Assembly (NCBI RefSeq): GCF_023702225.1
Contig: NZ_JAMQCO010000001.1
Span: 449,442 to 513,441, forward strand
Source of the DNA: Aureimonas altamirensis
GTDB lineage: Bacteria; Pseudomonadota; Alphaproteobacteria; Rhizobiales; Rhizobiaceae
Direction: 5' to 3'
Length of the DNA stretch: 64,000 bases
Shown: piece by piece, positions 25,245-33,544 of the stretch
How positions within the stretch are numbered: the first letter of the stretch is position 1
How the letters are laid out: every line of letters begins with the position of its first letter
Program-made: the position numbers and the translations under genes
The notes under the pieces: model-generated
The model's database searches: none
What the model was told of the DNA's origin: nothing
The model's input: the letters and a program-made list of their open reading frames with translations, nothing else

Positions 25245-25681
25245 TGGCCTTCTGGCTGTTCAAGTCCGAGCCGTTCAAATGGTCGTTCGAGATGCAGAAG
25301 GCGAAGGGCGACGCCGGCCAGGAATGGGATGGCGTACGCAACTATCAGGCGCGCAATTTCATGCGCGAGATGAAGGTCGGGGAGCGCGGTTTCTTCTACC
25401 ATTCCAACGAGGGCAAGGCCGTCGTCGGGATCGTCGAAGTGGTGGCCGAGGCGCATCATGATTCGACGACGGACGACGCGCGCTGGGAATGCGTCGACGT
25501 CAAGGCCGTCATGGACATGCCGCGGCCGGTGACGCTGGACGAGATCAAGGCGGAGCCGAAGCTGAAGGATATGGTGCTCGTCACCAATTCCAGGCTGTCG
25601 GTGCAGCCGGTCGGCAAGGCCGAGTTCGAGGCGATCTGCCGGATGGGTGAGCTCGATCCCGCCAAGGCCATGTCGTCCTGA
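25244..25681 (+). CDS. EVE domain protein
   Basis: A protein of 145 residues, nearly all EVE domain (PUA-like fold) that reads modified bases or RNA. Visible: FWLFKSEPFKWSF at the N-terminus, EWDGVRNYQARNFMREMKVGE-type region (residues 28-48), GFFYHSNEGKAVVGIVEV and LVTNSRLSVQPV. It resembles the thymocyte nuclear protein 1 (Thy28) subgroup. The ATG overlaps the YciI stop (TGATG); a GTG one codon earlier is possible. In bacteria of this group it is a housekeeping neighbour of gpsA; no defence genes are near. Confidence 0.92.
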   Translation: MAFWLFKSEPFKWSFEMQKAKGDAGQEWDGVRNYQARNFMREMKVGERGFFYHSNEGKAVVGIVEVVAEAHHDSTTDDARWECVDVKAVMDMPRPVTLDEIKAEPKLKDMVLVTNSRLSVQPVGKAEFEAICRMGELDPAKAMSS

Positions 25682-25688
25682 AACGACA

Positions 25689-25717
25689 TCGCCCCGGCCG
25701 TTTCAGGACCGGGGCGA
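25689..25717. terminator. Bidirectional hairpin after the EVE gene
   Basis: A 9-bp stem TCGCCCCGG / CCGGGGCGA with an 11-base loop lies between the convergent EVE gene and the 27-residue peptide gene. No T-run follows. Confidence 0.55.
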
Positions 25718-25725
25718 GACGTGTT

Positions 25726-25809
25726 CTACGACAGGAAGCCGAAGAGCCAGAGAATGATGATGATCGGGATGGGGATTCCGATCAACCAAAGCAAACCACC
25801 CTTCAGCAT
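25726..25809 (-). CDS. 27-residue membrane peptide
   Basis: A tiny open frame encoding MLKGGLLWLIG followed by PIPIIIILWLFGFLS, a single hydrophobic helix interrupted by a Pro-Ile-Pro. The ribosome-binding site CGAGGAGTTAGAC-ATG is strong, better than those of many neighbours, and a hairpin follows the stop. I recall near-identical short peptides in other Rhizobiales, usually annotated hypothetical. It is too short for most gene finders. Location in the inner membrane is likely; the function is unknown. Confidence 0.7.
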   Translation of the reverse strand: MLKGGLLWLIGIPIPIIIILWLFGFLS

Positions 25810-25869
25810 GTCTAACTCCTCGTTTGGATGTGTCATGCGGGAAAGTGACGGATCGGGGTTCGGGTTCCG

Positions 25870-26532
25870 ATGATCACGCCATATTCGCCTGATCGTGCGC
25901 GGCGCTTTATCGAAGCCAACACGGCCATCGCGATTCCGCCGCATGTACCGGAACTCCGCCTCCACCTTGCCGACGATGCCCATGCGCTATGGCACTCATC
26001 CGAGGAAGAGCTGGCGACCATGGGCCTGCCGCCGCCCTTCTGGGCCTTCGCATGGGCCGGCGGGCAAGGGCTGGCCCGCTACATCCTAGACAATCCTGCG
26101 GAGGTTGCCGGGCGAAGGATCGTGGATTTCGCAAGCGGCTCCGGCCTCGTCGCCATAGCGGCCGCAAAGGCCGGTGCGGCGCGCGTGACCGCCGTGGATA
26201 TCGACCCTTTCGCCGAGGCCGCCATCGACCTCAACATGCGGCTCAACGGCGTGACGGTCGAAACCAGGTTGCAGGATACCGTGGGCGCGCGCCTCGAAGC
26301 CGATAGCCTCCTGGCTGGCGACGTCTTCTACGACAGGAGCTTCGCCGAGGCGATCATACCCTGGTTCGATACGCTGCTGCAGCAAGGTGTCGACATCCTC
26401 GTCGGCGATCCGGGGCGTGCCTACCTGCCCCGGGAAAGGCTCCGCCATCTCGCCACCTTCCGCGTGCCGGTGACGCACGCGCTGGAAGATTCGGAGGTCA
26501 AACGGGTCGACATATACCGCTATGCCGGCTGA
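25870..26532 (+). CDS. Class I SAM-dependent methyltransferase (COG3897, ETFB-lysine-methyltransferase-like)
   Basis: A protein of 220 residues. Motif I is IVDFASGSGLVAIAAAKAGA (near 84-103), motif II VTAVDIDPFAEAAI, and the post-II stretch LAGDVFYDRSFA carries a DVFYD motif of the protein-lysine methyltransferase group that includes human ETFBKMT and bacterial homologues acting on the electron transfer flavoprotein beta subunit. PPFWAFAWAGGQGLARY upstream is also typical. The substrate is inferred from family only; no etf genes are in the window. Its 3' end overlaps the convergent YdeP-type gene by 13 bases. Confidence 0.85.
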   Translation: MITPYSPDRARRFIEANTAIAIPPHVPELRLHLADDAHALWHSSEEELATMGLPPPFWAFAWAGGQGLARYILDNPAEVAGRRIVDFASGSGLVAIAAAKAGAARVTAVDIDPFAEAAIDLNMRLNGVTVETRLQDTVGARLEADSLLAGDVFYDRSFAEAIIPWFDTLLQQGVDILVGDPGRAYLPRERLRHLATFRVPVTHALEDSEVKRVDIYRYAG

Positions 26533-28841
26533 GGCGCCGCGGATTTGACGATGCGCACCGGCACGCTCTTGGCGGCAGGCACATGGCTCTCCTTCGCGTG
26601 GTGCCAAAGGGGGATCAGGCAGTTCAACTCCGGATAATATCCGGCGACGTCACCCTGGGGCACGGCGAAGGCGTGGACGCGAAGATTGCCGACGCGCCGC
26701 TCCACCCCATCGTCGGCATGGGTTTCCAACGTCACGAAATCCTGGTCGTTGAGCGCCAGCCGCTCCATGTCGGCCCGGTTCATCAAGACGACGCGGCGCG
26801 TACCGCTGATGCCGCGCAGGCGGTCTTCCATACCGTAGACCGTGGTGTTGAACTGGTCATTGGAACGCACGGTCATCAGGTTGAAGACGTCGTATCCCGT
26901 CGTATCGATATTCGGGTCCACGTCCAGCGTCTCCGGCACGTAGAAATTGGCCTTGCCGGTATCGGTATTCCATTCCCGCCGGCAGGCGGCGATGTCGCGG
27001 TGGAAGCCGCCCGGCTGCCGGAACCGCGCGTTGAAATCGTGGAAATCCTTCGGATAGGCGCGCGCGATCTCGTCGCGGACGACGCTGTAATCCGCCACCC
27101 AGCCGTCCCAGTCGATGCTGCTGCGGCCCGGCACCGTCGCCTTTGCCAGCTCGGCCACGATCTTCGGCTCCGAAAGCAGCGTCGGCGAAGCCGGCGGGCG
27201 CCGGCCGAACGAGGCGTGGACGCAGGCCGTGGAATCCTCCACGGACACGGTCTGGTCGCCGCCGGCCTGCGTATCGCGCTCGATCCGCCCCAGGCAGGGC
27301 AGAAGGTAGGTGACCTCCCCCGGCAGGAGATGGTTGCGGTTCAGCTTGGTGGCGATCTGCACATGCAGCCGCAGGCCGCGCCATTTCTCTTCGATCAGGG
27401 CTGTCTCCGGAACCGCGCGCGAGAAGTTTCCGCCCAGTCCGATGAACGCCTTCACGCTGCCGTCGATGATACCCTCGCAGGCCTCGACCGTATCCAGGCC
27501 CTTGGCCCTCGGCGGCTCGAAACCGTAGAACTCGGCGAATGCATCCAGCGGGGCCAGCTCCGGCTTTTCGGTCATGCCCACGGTGCGTTGCCCCTGCACG
27601 TTGGAATGGCCGCGAATGGGCGATATGCCCGCCCCCGGCTTGCCGATCTGGCCGCGCATCAAGAGAAGGTTCGCCAGCATCCGCACATTGCCGACACCGT
27701 GCCGGTGCTGCGTCAGGCCCATTCCGTAATTGGCAATGACGCGCTGCGCCCGCGCATAGCGCCGTGCGACGTCTTCCAGCGCATCCCTTGCAAGGCCCGA
27801 GCGCCTGGTGATTTCGTCCCAGCCGGTATCGCGCACGAAAGCCTCGAATTCTTCGAAGCCGTGGCCATGCTGCGCAATGAAGGCGCGGTCCACCGCCTTG
27901 GCGCCGGCTTCGCCGCCCGCCGCCTCGATGTCGAAGAGCGCCTTGGCGATACCCGTCATGGCGGCCATATCGCCGCCGCCGCGAAGCTGGAGATAGTCCG
28001 AGCTCATGCGCGTCCCCTCGCCGGGCGACAGCATCTCGGCCGGCGATTGCGGGTTCTTGAAGCGGATGAGGCCACGTTCCAGCAGCGGGTTGAAGACGAT
28101 CACCGGCACTCCGCGCTGGCGCGCTTCCTGGATCGGATGCAGCAGGCGCGGCGCGTTGGTGCCTGTATTATGGCCGAAGAAGAAGATCATGTCGGCCTTG
28201 TCGAAATCCTCGATGGTGACCGTACCGACCGGGGATCCGATGGATTTCGGCAGGCCGACGGACGTGGATTCGTGGCACATGTTGGAAGAGTCGGGCAGGT
28301 TCTGCGAGCCGTAGACGCGCGCGAAGAGCTGGTACATGTAGGTGGCTTCCAGCGAAGCCCGCCCCGACGCGTAGAAAATGACGGACCGGGGGTCCAGCGC
28401 CGCCAGCTCGCGCCCGATGGCGGCGAAGGCCTCTTCCCAGGCGACGGGAACGTATTGGTCCAGCGAGGCATCGTAGCGCAATGGATGCGTCAGCCGCCCC
28501 TGACGCTCCAGATCGTGGTCCGACCATTCCCGCAGGGCGCTTACCCGATGGCTGGCGAAGAAATCCCTGTCGGTGCGGTGGTGGGTCTGCTCCCAGATAG
28601 TGGCCTTGGCGCCGTTCTCGCAGAATTCGAAGCGGTGCGGCGTCGCCGGTTTCGCCCAGGAACACGAAACGCAGGCAAAGCCCGTCGGCTTGTTCTGGCG
28701 GTACAGGCTGGCCCACAGCGCCGGGCTGCCGATGCCCTCGCGCGCACTGTAGCGCGCCAGCGACTCGACGGAGCCCCAGCCGCCCGTCGGGCTGTCGTAG
28801 TCTTCGACCTCGACCTTGTCGGCCTTGCGTTGTCCGTCCAT
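26520..28841 (-). CDS. FdhF/YdeP family molybdopterin oxidoreductase
   Basis: A large Mo/W-bisPGD oxidoreductase of 773 residues. The family marks are GGWGSVESLARYSAREG at the N-terminus, the likely metal-ligand region SNMCHESTSVGL near 190, FFGHNTGTNAPRLLHPI, the GQIGKPGAGISPIRGHSNVQG type region near 400 and a C-terminal molydopterin-dinucleotide domain with TVRSNDQFNTTVYG. Only a few N-terminal cysteines are seen (CVSCSWAKP and a later FEFCENG), not the four-cysteine 4Fe-4S motif of true formate dehydrogenases. E. coli YdeP is linked to acid resistance; substrate and partner are unknown. No FdhD or cofactor gene is adjacent. Confidence 0.9.
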   Translation of the reverse strand: MDGQRKADKVEVEDYDSPTGGWGSVESLARYSAREGIGSPALWASLYRQNKPTGFACVSCSWAKPATPHRFEFCENGAKATIWEQTHHRTDRDFFASHRVSALREWSDHDLERQGRLTHPLRYDASLDQYVPVAWEEAFAAIGRELAALDPRSVIFYASGRASLEATYMYQLFARVYGSQNLPDSSNMCHESTSVGLPKSIGSPVGTVTIEDFDKADMIFFFGHNTGTNAPRLLHPIQEARQRGVPVIVFNPLLERGLIRFKNPQSPAEMLSPGEGTRMSSDYLQLRGGGDMAAMTGIAKALFDIEAAGGEAGAKAVDRAFIAQHGHGFEEFEAFVRDTGWDEITRRSGLARDALEDVARRYARAQRVIANYGMGLTQHRHGVGNVRMLANLLLMRGQIGKPGAGISPIRGHSNVQGQRTVGMTEKPELAPLDAFAEFYGFEPPRAKGLDTVEACEGIIDGSVKAFIGLGGNFSRAVPETALIEEKWRGLRLHVQIATKLNRNHLLPGEVTYLLPCLGRIERDTQAGGDQTVSVEDSTACVHASFGRRPPASPTLLSEPKIVAELAKATVPGRSSIDWDGWVADYSVVRDEIARAYPKDFHDFNARFRQPGGFHRDIAACRREWNTDTGKANFYVPETLDVDPNIDTTGYDVFNLMTVRSNDQFNTTVYGMEDRLRGISGTRRVVLMNRADMERLALNDQDFVTLETHADDGVERRVGNLRVHAFAVPQGDVAGYYPELNCLIPLWHHAKESHVPAAKSVPVRIVKSAAPQPA

Positions 28842-28908
28842 CGTGCCTCACCCTGCAATCCGTGCCGCTTCATCACAGCAATGGACGGCAGGGACGGCGG
28901 TTCCGGCG

Positions 28909-29445
28909 TCAGGCCCGGACGATAAGTCGCGTCCCGCGCCGCAGCCACGGGCGCAACCGCATCATGTCGGCCGGCGAAACGGCAACGCAGCCTTCCGTAG
29001 GCGCATAGCCCTCGCGGGCTATGTGCAGAAAGATGGCGCTGCCGCCGCCGCGCATACGGCGCGTCATGTTGAAATCTGTCACCACGCCGAAATCGTACAG
29101 GCGGTCGGTGCGCTGCAAGGTCTCAGCGCTGGCCGGAAACGGCAGCCGCACCGGCCGGTTGTAGGCGGCGTGGGCGGGAGCATCGCACCAGCCGTCGAAG
29201 GGCCGCGTCCAGTGCTGCGGCAGCGCCGGCCTGAGCGCCGTGAGCCGCCCCTTGCGCCGGAAGGCGGACAGAAGGCGCATGGACCCGGCGGGGGTGGCGC
29301 CGTCGCCTTCGCGCTTGCGGGTGGCGATGCCGGATCGGCCGAGGGCGCACGGTATCGCCAGCGGCCCGGCGGCGATGATGCCCCGTGTCGGCCTGCCCGG
29401 TGCGCGGCGTACGATGATAACCTTGTCAATCAAGCGTTTTTGCAT
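28909..29445 (-). CDS. L,D-transpeptidase (YkuD domain, COG3786 type)
   Basis: A peptidoglycan-remodelling enzyme of 178 residues. The YkuD active site is visible as a histidine in FLHIAREG and the catalytic cysteine in TEGCVAVSPADM near residue 155; GDGATPAGSM is also typical. No clear signal peptide is present from the chosen ATG (MQKRLIDKV), nor from a longer frame, as in many COG3786 members, so how it reaches the periplasm is unclear. It runs divergently from cenR, a regulator of envelope functions, across a 116-base shared promoter region. Confidence 0.85.
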   Translation of the reverse strand: MQKRLIDKVIIVRRAPGRPTRGIIAAGPLAIPCALGRSGIATRKREGDGATPAGSMRLLSAFRRKGRLTALRPALPQHWTRPFDGWCDAPAHAAYNRPVRLPFPASAETLQRTDRLYDFGVVTDFNMTRRMRGGGSAIFLHIAREGYAPTEGCVAVSPADMMRLRPWLRRGTRLIVRA

Positions 29446-29499
29446 TGCCTCGGCTGGAAAAATGCCCTGTCTGCACACACATAATATGGAGTACGCCGT

Positions 29500-29514
29500 G
29501 ATCGGGCCCCGATC
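29500..29514. promoter_or_regulatory. 15-bp palindrome in the L,D-transpeptidase/cenR intergenic region
   Basis: GATCGGG-C-CCCGATC is a perfect 7-bp inverted repeat around one base, 48 bases before the cenR ATG and 55 bases before the divergent start. It is a candidate operator. Function is inferred from position only. Confidence 0.35.
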
Positions 29515-29561
29515 GCAAGCATAGCAATGCAACCTGACATCATCCTGACCAACGAGTATTC

Positions 29562-30245
29562 ATGAACGCACGCAGTATCCTGATAGTCGACGACGACGAC
29601 GACCTGAGGCAGACCCTGGCGGAGCAATTGTCGCTCTACGAGGAGTTCAACGTCCTTCAAGAGCCGACCGCCGCCAAGGGTATCGCGACGGCGCGTGCGG
29701 GCCTTATCGATCTCGTGGTCATGGATGTCGGCCTTCCCGACATGGACGGACGCGAGGCGGTCAAGCTGCTCCGCAAGTCCGGGTTCAAGGCACCGGTGAT
29801 CATCCTGACGGCACAGGATGCCGACGCGGACACGATCCTCGGGCTGGAAGCCGGCGCCAACGATTACGTCACGAAGCCCTTCCGCTTCGCGGTGCTTCTG
29901 GCGCGCATCCGCGCCCAGTTGCGCCAGCACGAGCAGAGCGAGGACGCGACGTTCCAGGTCGGGCCGTACATCTTCAAGCCAAGCCAGAAGATGCTCATGG
30001 ACGACAAGGGCGGCAAGATCCGCCTGACCGAGAAGGAAACGGCGATCATCCGCTACCTCTACCGGGCCGATCGCCGCGTCGTCACCCGCGATGTCCTGCT
30101 CGAGGAGGTGTGGGGCTACAACTCCGGCGTCACCACCCACACGCTCGAAACGCATGTCTATCGTCTTCGACAGAAGATCGAGCCGGAGCCATCCGCCGCC
30201 AGGCTGATCGTCACCGAGGCCGGCGGCTACAAGCTGATGCCCTGA
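29562..30245 (+). CDS. cenR: OmpR-family response regulator CenR
   Basis: A 227-residue two-domain response regulator. Receiver domain: acidic pocket DDDDD at 10-14, phospho-acceptor Asp55 in VVMDVGLPD, Thr83 and Lys105 in DYVTKPFRF. Winged-helix domain: LTEKETAIIRYLYRA and YNSGVTTHTLETHVYRLRQK. The stretches EQLSLYEEF, RAQLRQHEQSEDA and the near-complete match to my memory of Caulobacter CenR make this specific. CenR with the kinase CenK controls cell-envelope functions and is essential in several alphaproteobacteria. The kinase is not in the window. A strong terminator follows. Confidence 0.9.
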   Translation: MNARSILIVDDDDDLRQTLAEQLSLYEEFNVLQEPTAAKGIATARAGLIDLVVMDVGLPDMDGREAVKLLRKSGFKAPVIILTAQDADADTILGLEAGANDYVTKPFRFAVLLARIRAQLRQHEQSEDATFQVGPYIFKPSQKMLMDDKGGKIRLTEKETAIIRYLYRADRRVVTRDVLLEEVWGYNSGVTTHTLETHVYRLRQKIEPEPSAARLIVTEAGGYKLMP

Positions 30246-30253
30246 AGATCGAG

Positions 30254-30277
30254 GCCCGCCCATCCGGCGGGCTTTTT
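30254..30277 (+). terminator. Rho-independent terminator of cenR
   Basis: A 7-bp GC stem GCCCGCC-catcc-GGCGGGC is followed directly by TTTTT, 8 bases after the cenR stop. Confidence 0.9.
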
Positions 30278-30368
30278 GCTGACGTGCCATCTTGACGCTT
30301 TGGAAGGACATTGCGACTAGGCTGCCGACTCGGACACGCAAGAACCGACCGGAGTTGGCCCAGCATCG

Positions 30369-30824
30369 ATGGGACTGGAAAGCGATATCGCCCTTCTCGG
30401 CACCGTGCCCCTGTTCGCGAACATGACGCGCGAGCAGCTTCGCCTGCTTGCCTTCGGCGCGGAGCACCGCTGGTTGTCGGCGCAGGAAACCCTGTTTCGG
30501 GAAGAGGCCCGCGCCGATGGCGGCTTCGTGATCGTATCGGGTGAAATCTCGCTGATGTCGCGCGACAAGCGAGACCTCTTCGGCTCCGTCGGCCCCGGTA
30601 CGCTGATCGGCGAGCTGTCGCTGATCGCCGAGACGCGGCGTCACTCCACTGCGGTCGCGACGCAGGACAGCGAAGTCATTCGCATCGGGCGGCAGTTGTT
30701 CCGCCGCCTGCTGGAGGAGTATCCCGAGGTCGCCGCTGCCATCCAGGCCCAGTTGACCGCCGAGCTGGCCGAGCTGACGGGCCGTATCGACAGCCTGTCC
30801 CACCATTTTTCCGACGATGACTGA
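30369..30824 (+). CDS. Cyclic-nucleotide-binding domain protein
   Basis: A 151-residue protein made almost only of a CNB beta barrel: LFANMTREQLRLLAFGAE at the N-terminus, GGFVIVSGEISLMSRDK, and the phosphate-binding-cassette region GPGTLIGELSLIAETRRHST near 75-95, followed by a helix with LFRRLLEEYPEVAAAIQ. There is no DNA-binding domain, so it is not a Crp-type regulator on its own; it may act through a partner. It follows cenR after a terminator, and the pair is common in Rhizobiales. The stop lies six bases from the convergent tauY stop. Confidence 0.87.
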   Translation: MGLESDIALLGTVPLFANMTREQLRLLAFGAEHRWLSAQETLFREEARADGGFVIVSGEISLMSRDKRDLFGSVGPGTLIGELSLIAETRRHSTAVATQDSEVIRIGRQLFRRLLEEYPEVAAAIQAQLTAELAELTGRIDSLSHHFSDDD

Positions 30825-30830
30825 ACGGCC

Positions 30831-32231
30831 TCAGGCGGCCTCGTCCCTGCGCTGATACACCTGGTACATCAGCCGCTGCCCTATGCGGCGGAAGGGCGTC
30901 AACAGGCCGTGCGACGGCAGGGCGGAGGCGAAGATGGGCAGGGTCAGGTCCAGCGCCTGCCCGGCCACCAGCTGCGCCAGGCGCCTGCCTGCCTGCGCGG
31001 AATACATGACGCCGTTGCCGCCATATCCCATGGCATAGAAAACCGGGGCATCCGGCTCGGCCTGCACGATGCGCGGCATCATGTCATGGCTGACATCGAC
31101 CCACCCCCACCAGGAATAATCCAGCGGTATGCCACGCAAGGCGGGGAACTTTCGGAACAGGCCTTCCAGCAGAAGATTCAGATGCTTCGGGTTCGGCGCG
31201 TCGGCGCCGGTGACGGCGCTGCGGCTGCCGATCTGCACGCGATTGTCGGGCAGCAGGCGGTAATAGTGGCGCAGTGTCCGCGTGTCGGTCAGCACCATGC
31301 GGGTGCGGAAATTGCACGCGGCGATCTCGCTTTCGTCCAGCGGGCGCGTCACCACCGAATTGGACAGGATGGGCATCAGCCGATGGCGTGTCGGCCGGTA
31401 CATCGCCGGCGGCGTGTAGCCGGCCGTTGCGATGGCCACGCGCCGGGCCCGCACCGTGCCGCCGGGCGTGCGCAGGTGCTGCAGGCTGCCCCGCCCGACG
31501 ATGTCCAGCACCGGGCTTGCCGTCATGACCTTCGCGCCCAGCCGGCGCGCCAGCCGCTGGTAGCCGAAGGCCAGCTTGCCGGCATGGACGCCGATGCCGT
31601 CGGGCTCCCACAGCGCGCCCGCCGCTTCACGATCGCCGACATGCTCGCGCTTGACGTCCGCGCCCGAAAGAATGCGCGCTCCGTAGCCGAACGTTCCGTT
31701 CATCAGGCGGCATTCGGCCTCCAGTGCCGGCATCAGCCGCGCGCGATGGGCGATATAGAGGTGCCCGCCATCCTGCGGTTCGACATCAACGTCCAGTTCC
31801 GCGATCAGGCTGCGGAACAGGTCGAACCCTTCGGCGATCTCGCGGTGCAGCTTCAACGCCGTTTCGACGCCCCATGCCTCCACCCATTGCGAACGCTTCA
31901 GCCGCCCCGCCGAAATCTGGGCCTGCCCGCCATTGCGCGTGCTGCAGCCCCAGGCGGTCCGGTTGGCTTCCAGCACCACCGCCTTGATGCCGTGCTCCCG
32001 CGCAAGATGGATGGCCGCGGACAGGCCCGTATAACCGGATCCGACGATCGCCACGTCGACATCCATGTCGCCCGTGACCGGACCATCGTCCTCGGGCGGC
32101 GCGCCGGCCGTCGCGATCCAGTAGGTGGGCGCGTAGTCGCGGTTGCAGCCGGGATCCCGCGCATGGACTGGATCGTAGGCCGGATCGTAGGGCTGCGGGC
32201 GCGGCCGGAATGCGTCGGGGGGCAGTTCCAT
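30831..32231 (-). CDS. tauY: FAD-dependent oxidoreductase, probable taurine dehydrogenase large subunit TauY
   Basis: A 466-residue DAO-family flavoprotein. The N-terminal FAD motif is VAIVGSGYTGLSAAIHLAREHG-like (quoted as VGSGYTGLSAAIHLA, residues ~62-76), followed by CSTRNGGQAQISAGRLKRSQ and the C-terminal FYAMGYGGNGVMYSAQAGRRLA. This group contains gamma-glutamylputrescine oxidase and TauY. It is the last gene of tauABC-tauX-tauY, the order known for taurine dehydrogenase loci in alphaproteobacteria, so oxidation of taurine to sulfoacetaldehyde and ammonium is the best role. The call rests on context; sequence alone allows other amine oxidases. Confidence 0.78.
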   Translation of the reverse strand: MELPPDAFRPRPQPYDPAYDPVHARDPGCNRDYAPTYWIATAGAPPEDDGPVTGDMDVDVAIVGSGYTGLSAAIHLAREHGIKAVVLEANRTAWGCSTRNGGQAQISAGRLKRSQWVEAWGVETALKLHREIAEGFDLFRSLIAELDVDVEPQDGGHLYIAHRARLMPALEAECRLMNGTFGYGARILSGADVKREHVGDREAAGALWEPDGIGVHAGKLAFGYQRLARRLGAKVMTASPVLDIVGRGSLQHLRTPGGTVRARRVAIATAGYTPPAMYRPTRHRLMPILSNSVVTRPLDESEIAACNFRTRMVLTDTRTLRHYYRLLPDNRVQIGSRSAVTGADAPNPKHLNLLLEGLFRKFPALRGIPLDYSWWGWVDVSHDMMPRIVQAEPDAPVFYAMGYGGNGVMYSAQAGRRLAQLVAGQALDLTLPIFASALPSHGLLTPFRRIGQRLMYQVYQRRDEAA

Positions 32232-32235
32232 CGCC

Positions 32236-32658
32236 TTACGCCCTTTCCATCGCGGTCGCCATCGCAGGCGCCAGGGCCGGACGGTTCTTGCGCAGGGCCT
32301 GCTTGACGGCGACGAGGCCGCCGCTCAGCGTGAAGATGTCGGCGCCTTCGGCCTCGATACGGCTGCCGTCCGCCGCTGTTCCGGTGAACAGCCATTCGGA
32401 CACGGCACGGTCCCCCGCCACGAAATGCGACAGCGTCTTCCAGCGCGCATCGGGCATGGCGCTCCAGACGGCCTCGAAGGCAGCCCCGATGGCCTCCTCG
32501 CCCTCGATGCGGCTGCCATGCGCTTCCGGCCCGGCGACGGTATTGAAGATGGCGTCCGGTGCGAAGAAGCGCATGATGCCGTCCCGGTCGTGGCGGTTGA
32601 AGGCATCGAACAACGCCGCGAGATCGTCGGCGCCGGCGATGGTCTGCTTGTCGGTCAT
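32236..32658 (-). CDS. tauX: NTF2/SnoaL-like protein, probable taurine dehydrogenase small subunit TauX
   Basis: A protein of 140 residues with the SnoaL/NTF2-like cone fold: LAALFDAFNRHDRDGIMRFFAPDA at the N-terminus (quoted in part: FDAFNRHDRDGIMRFF), then GSRIEGEEAIGAAFEAVWSAM and RWKTLSHFVAGDRAVSEW. It sits four bases from tauY and directly after tauC, as the small subunit gene tauX does in known taurine dehydrogenase clusters. Without this context it would only be called a nuclear transport factor 2 family protein. The function of the small subunit is not well defined. Confidence 0.72.
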   Translation of the reverse strand: MTDKQTIAGADDLAALFDAFNRHDRDGIMRFFAPDAIFNTVAGPEAHGSRIEGEEAIGAAFEAVWSAMPDARWKTLSHFVAGDRAVSEWLFTGTAADGSRIEAEGADIFTLSGGLVAVKQALRKNRPALAPAMATAMERA

Positions 32659-32686
32659 GTGATTGTCTCCTCCCGAAGGCGCCGCG

Positions 32687-33544
32687 TCAGACGCGGCCCT
32701 TCCACGGTACGAGCCGGCGTTCGGCGGCGCGGACCAACAGATCGAAAGCGAAGGCGAAGACGCCGATGACGATGATGCCCATCACCACCGTGTCGCTGGC
32801 CAGGAACTGGGCGGCGTTCAGCACCATGAAGCCGAGGCCCCTGTCGGCAGCCACCATCTCGGCTGCGACCAGCGTCGTCCAGCCGACGCCGATGCCGATG
32901 CGCATGCCGGTGAAGATCTCGGGCAGGGCAGCCTTCATGATGACGTGCCAGATGATCTGCAGCCGCGTGCCGCCCATGGCGTAGGCCGCATGGATCTGTT
33001 CCACCTGCACCGAGCGCACCCCTGCCCGCGCCGCGATGGCCATGGGCGCGAAGATGGCGAGGTAGATCAGGAAGACCTTGGGAAACTCGCCGATGCCGAG
33101 CCAGATGATGACCAGGGGCAGATAGGCCAGCGGTGGCAGCGGACGATAGAATTCGATGATGGGGTCGAACAACCCCCGCGCCACCCGGTTGACGCCCATC
33201 AGGACGCCGACGGGTATGGCCGTCAGGCAGGCCAAAAGGAAAGCGCCCATGACGCGTCCGAGGCTGGCGGCCGCATGCTCCGTCAGCGTGGAGTTGGCGA
33301 CACCATCCGTCATGGCGATGACGAACTTGTTCCAGACCGCCAGCGGCGAGGGCAGGAACAGCGGCTTGACCAGCCCCATCTGCGTGATCCCCAGCCAGAC
33401 CAGGAACAGCACGATGGCGGTCGCGATGCTGATATGGGCCGAGTTGCCCTGCCCCGGGGCGCCGTAATAGCCGCTGCGGCGGCGCGGCCTGCCGGCCGGC
33501 GCGGCGCGGGGCGCCTCGCCGACGTCGCTGATCTGACTAGACAT
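32687..33544 (-). CDS. tauC: Taurine-type ABC transporter permease
   Basis: A 285-residue inner-membrane permease with about six helices. Typical TauC/SsuC marks are [12 protein letters not shown] near 70, [21 protein letters not shown] near 130 (the family-diagnostic stretch, shortened here to [17 protein letters not shown]), and [20 protein letters not shown] near 225. The start MSSQISDVG overlaps the tauB stop by 8 bases; an 18-residue longer frame is less likely. The first ~45 residues are basic and Pro/Gly-rich and probably cytoplasmic. It imports taurine or a related alkanesulfonate. Confidence 0.88.
   Translation of the reverse strand: MSSQISDVGEAPRAAPAGRPRRRSGYYGAPGQGNSAHISIATAIVLFLVWLGITQMGLVKPLFLPSPLAVWNKFVIAMTDGVANSTLTEHAAASLGRVMGAFLLACLTAIPVGVLMGVNRVARGLFDPIIEFYRPLPPLAYLPLVIIWLGIGEFPKVFLIYLAIFAPMAIAARAGVRSVQVEQIHAAYAMGGTRLQIIWHVIMKAALPEIFTGMRIGIGVGWTTLVAAEMVAADRGLGFMVLNAAQFLASDTVVMGIIVIGVFAFAFDLLVRAAERRLVPWKGRV

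Noticed and set aside
26583-28925. 780-codon plus-strand frame opposite the YdeP-type gene
   Set aside because: No recognisable motifs; YdeP family features on the minus strand are clear.
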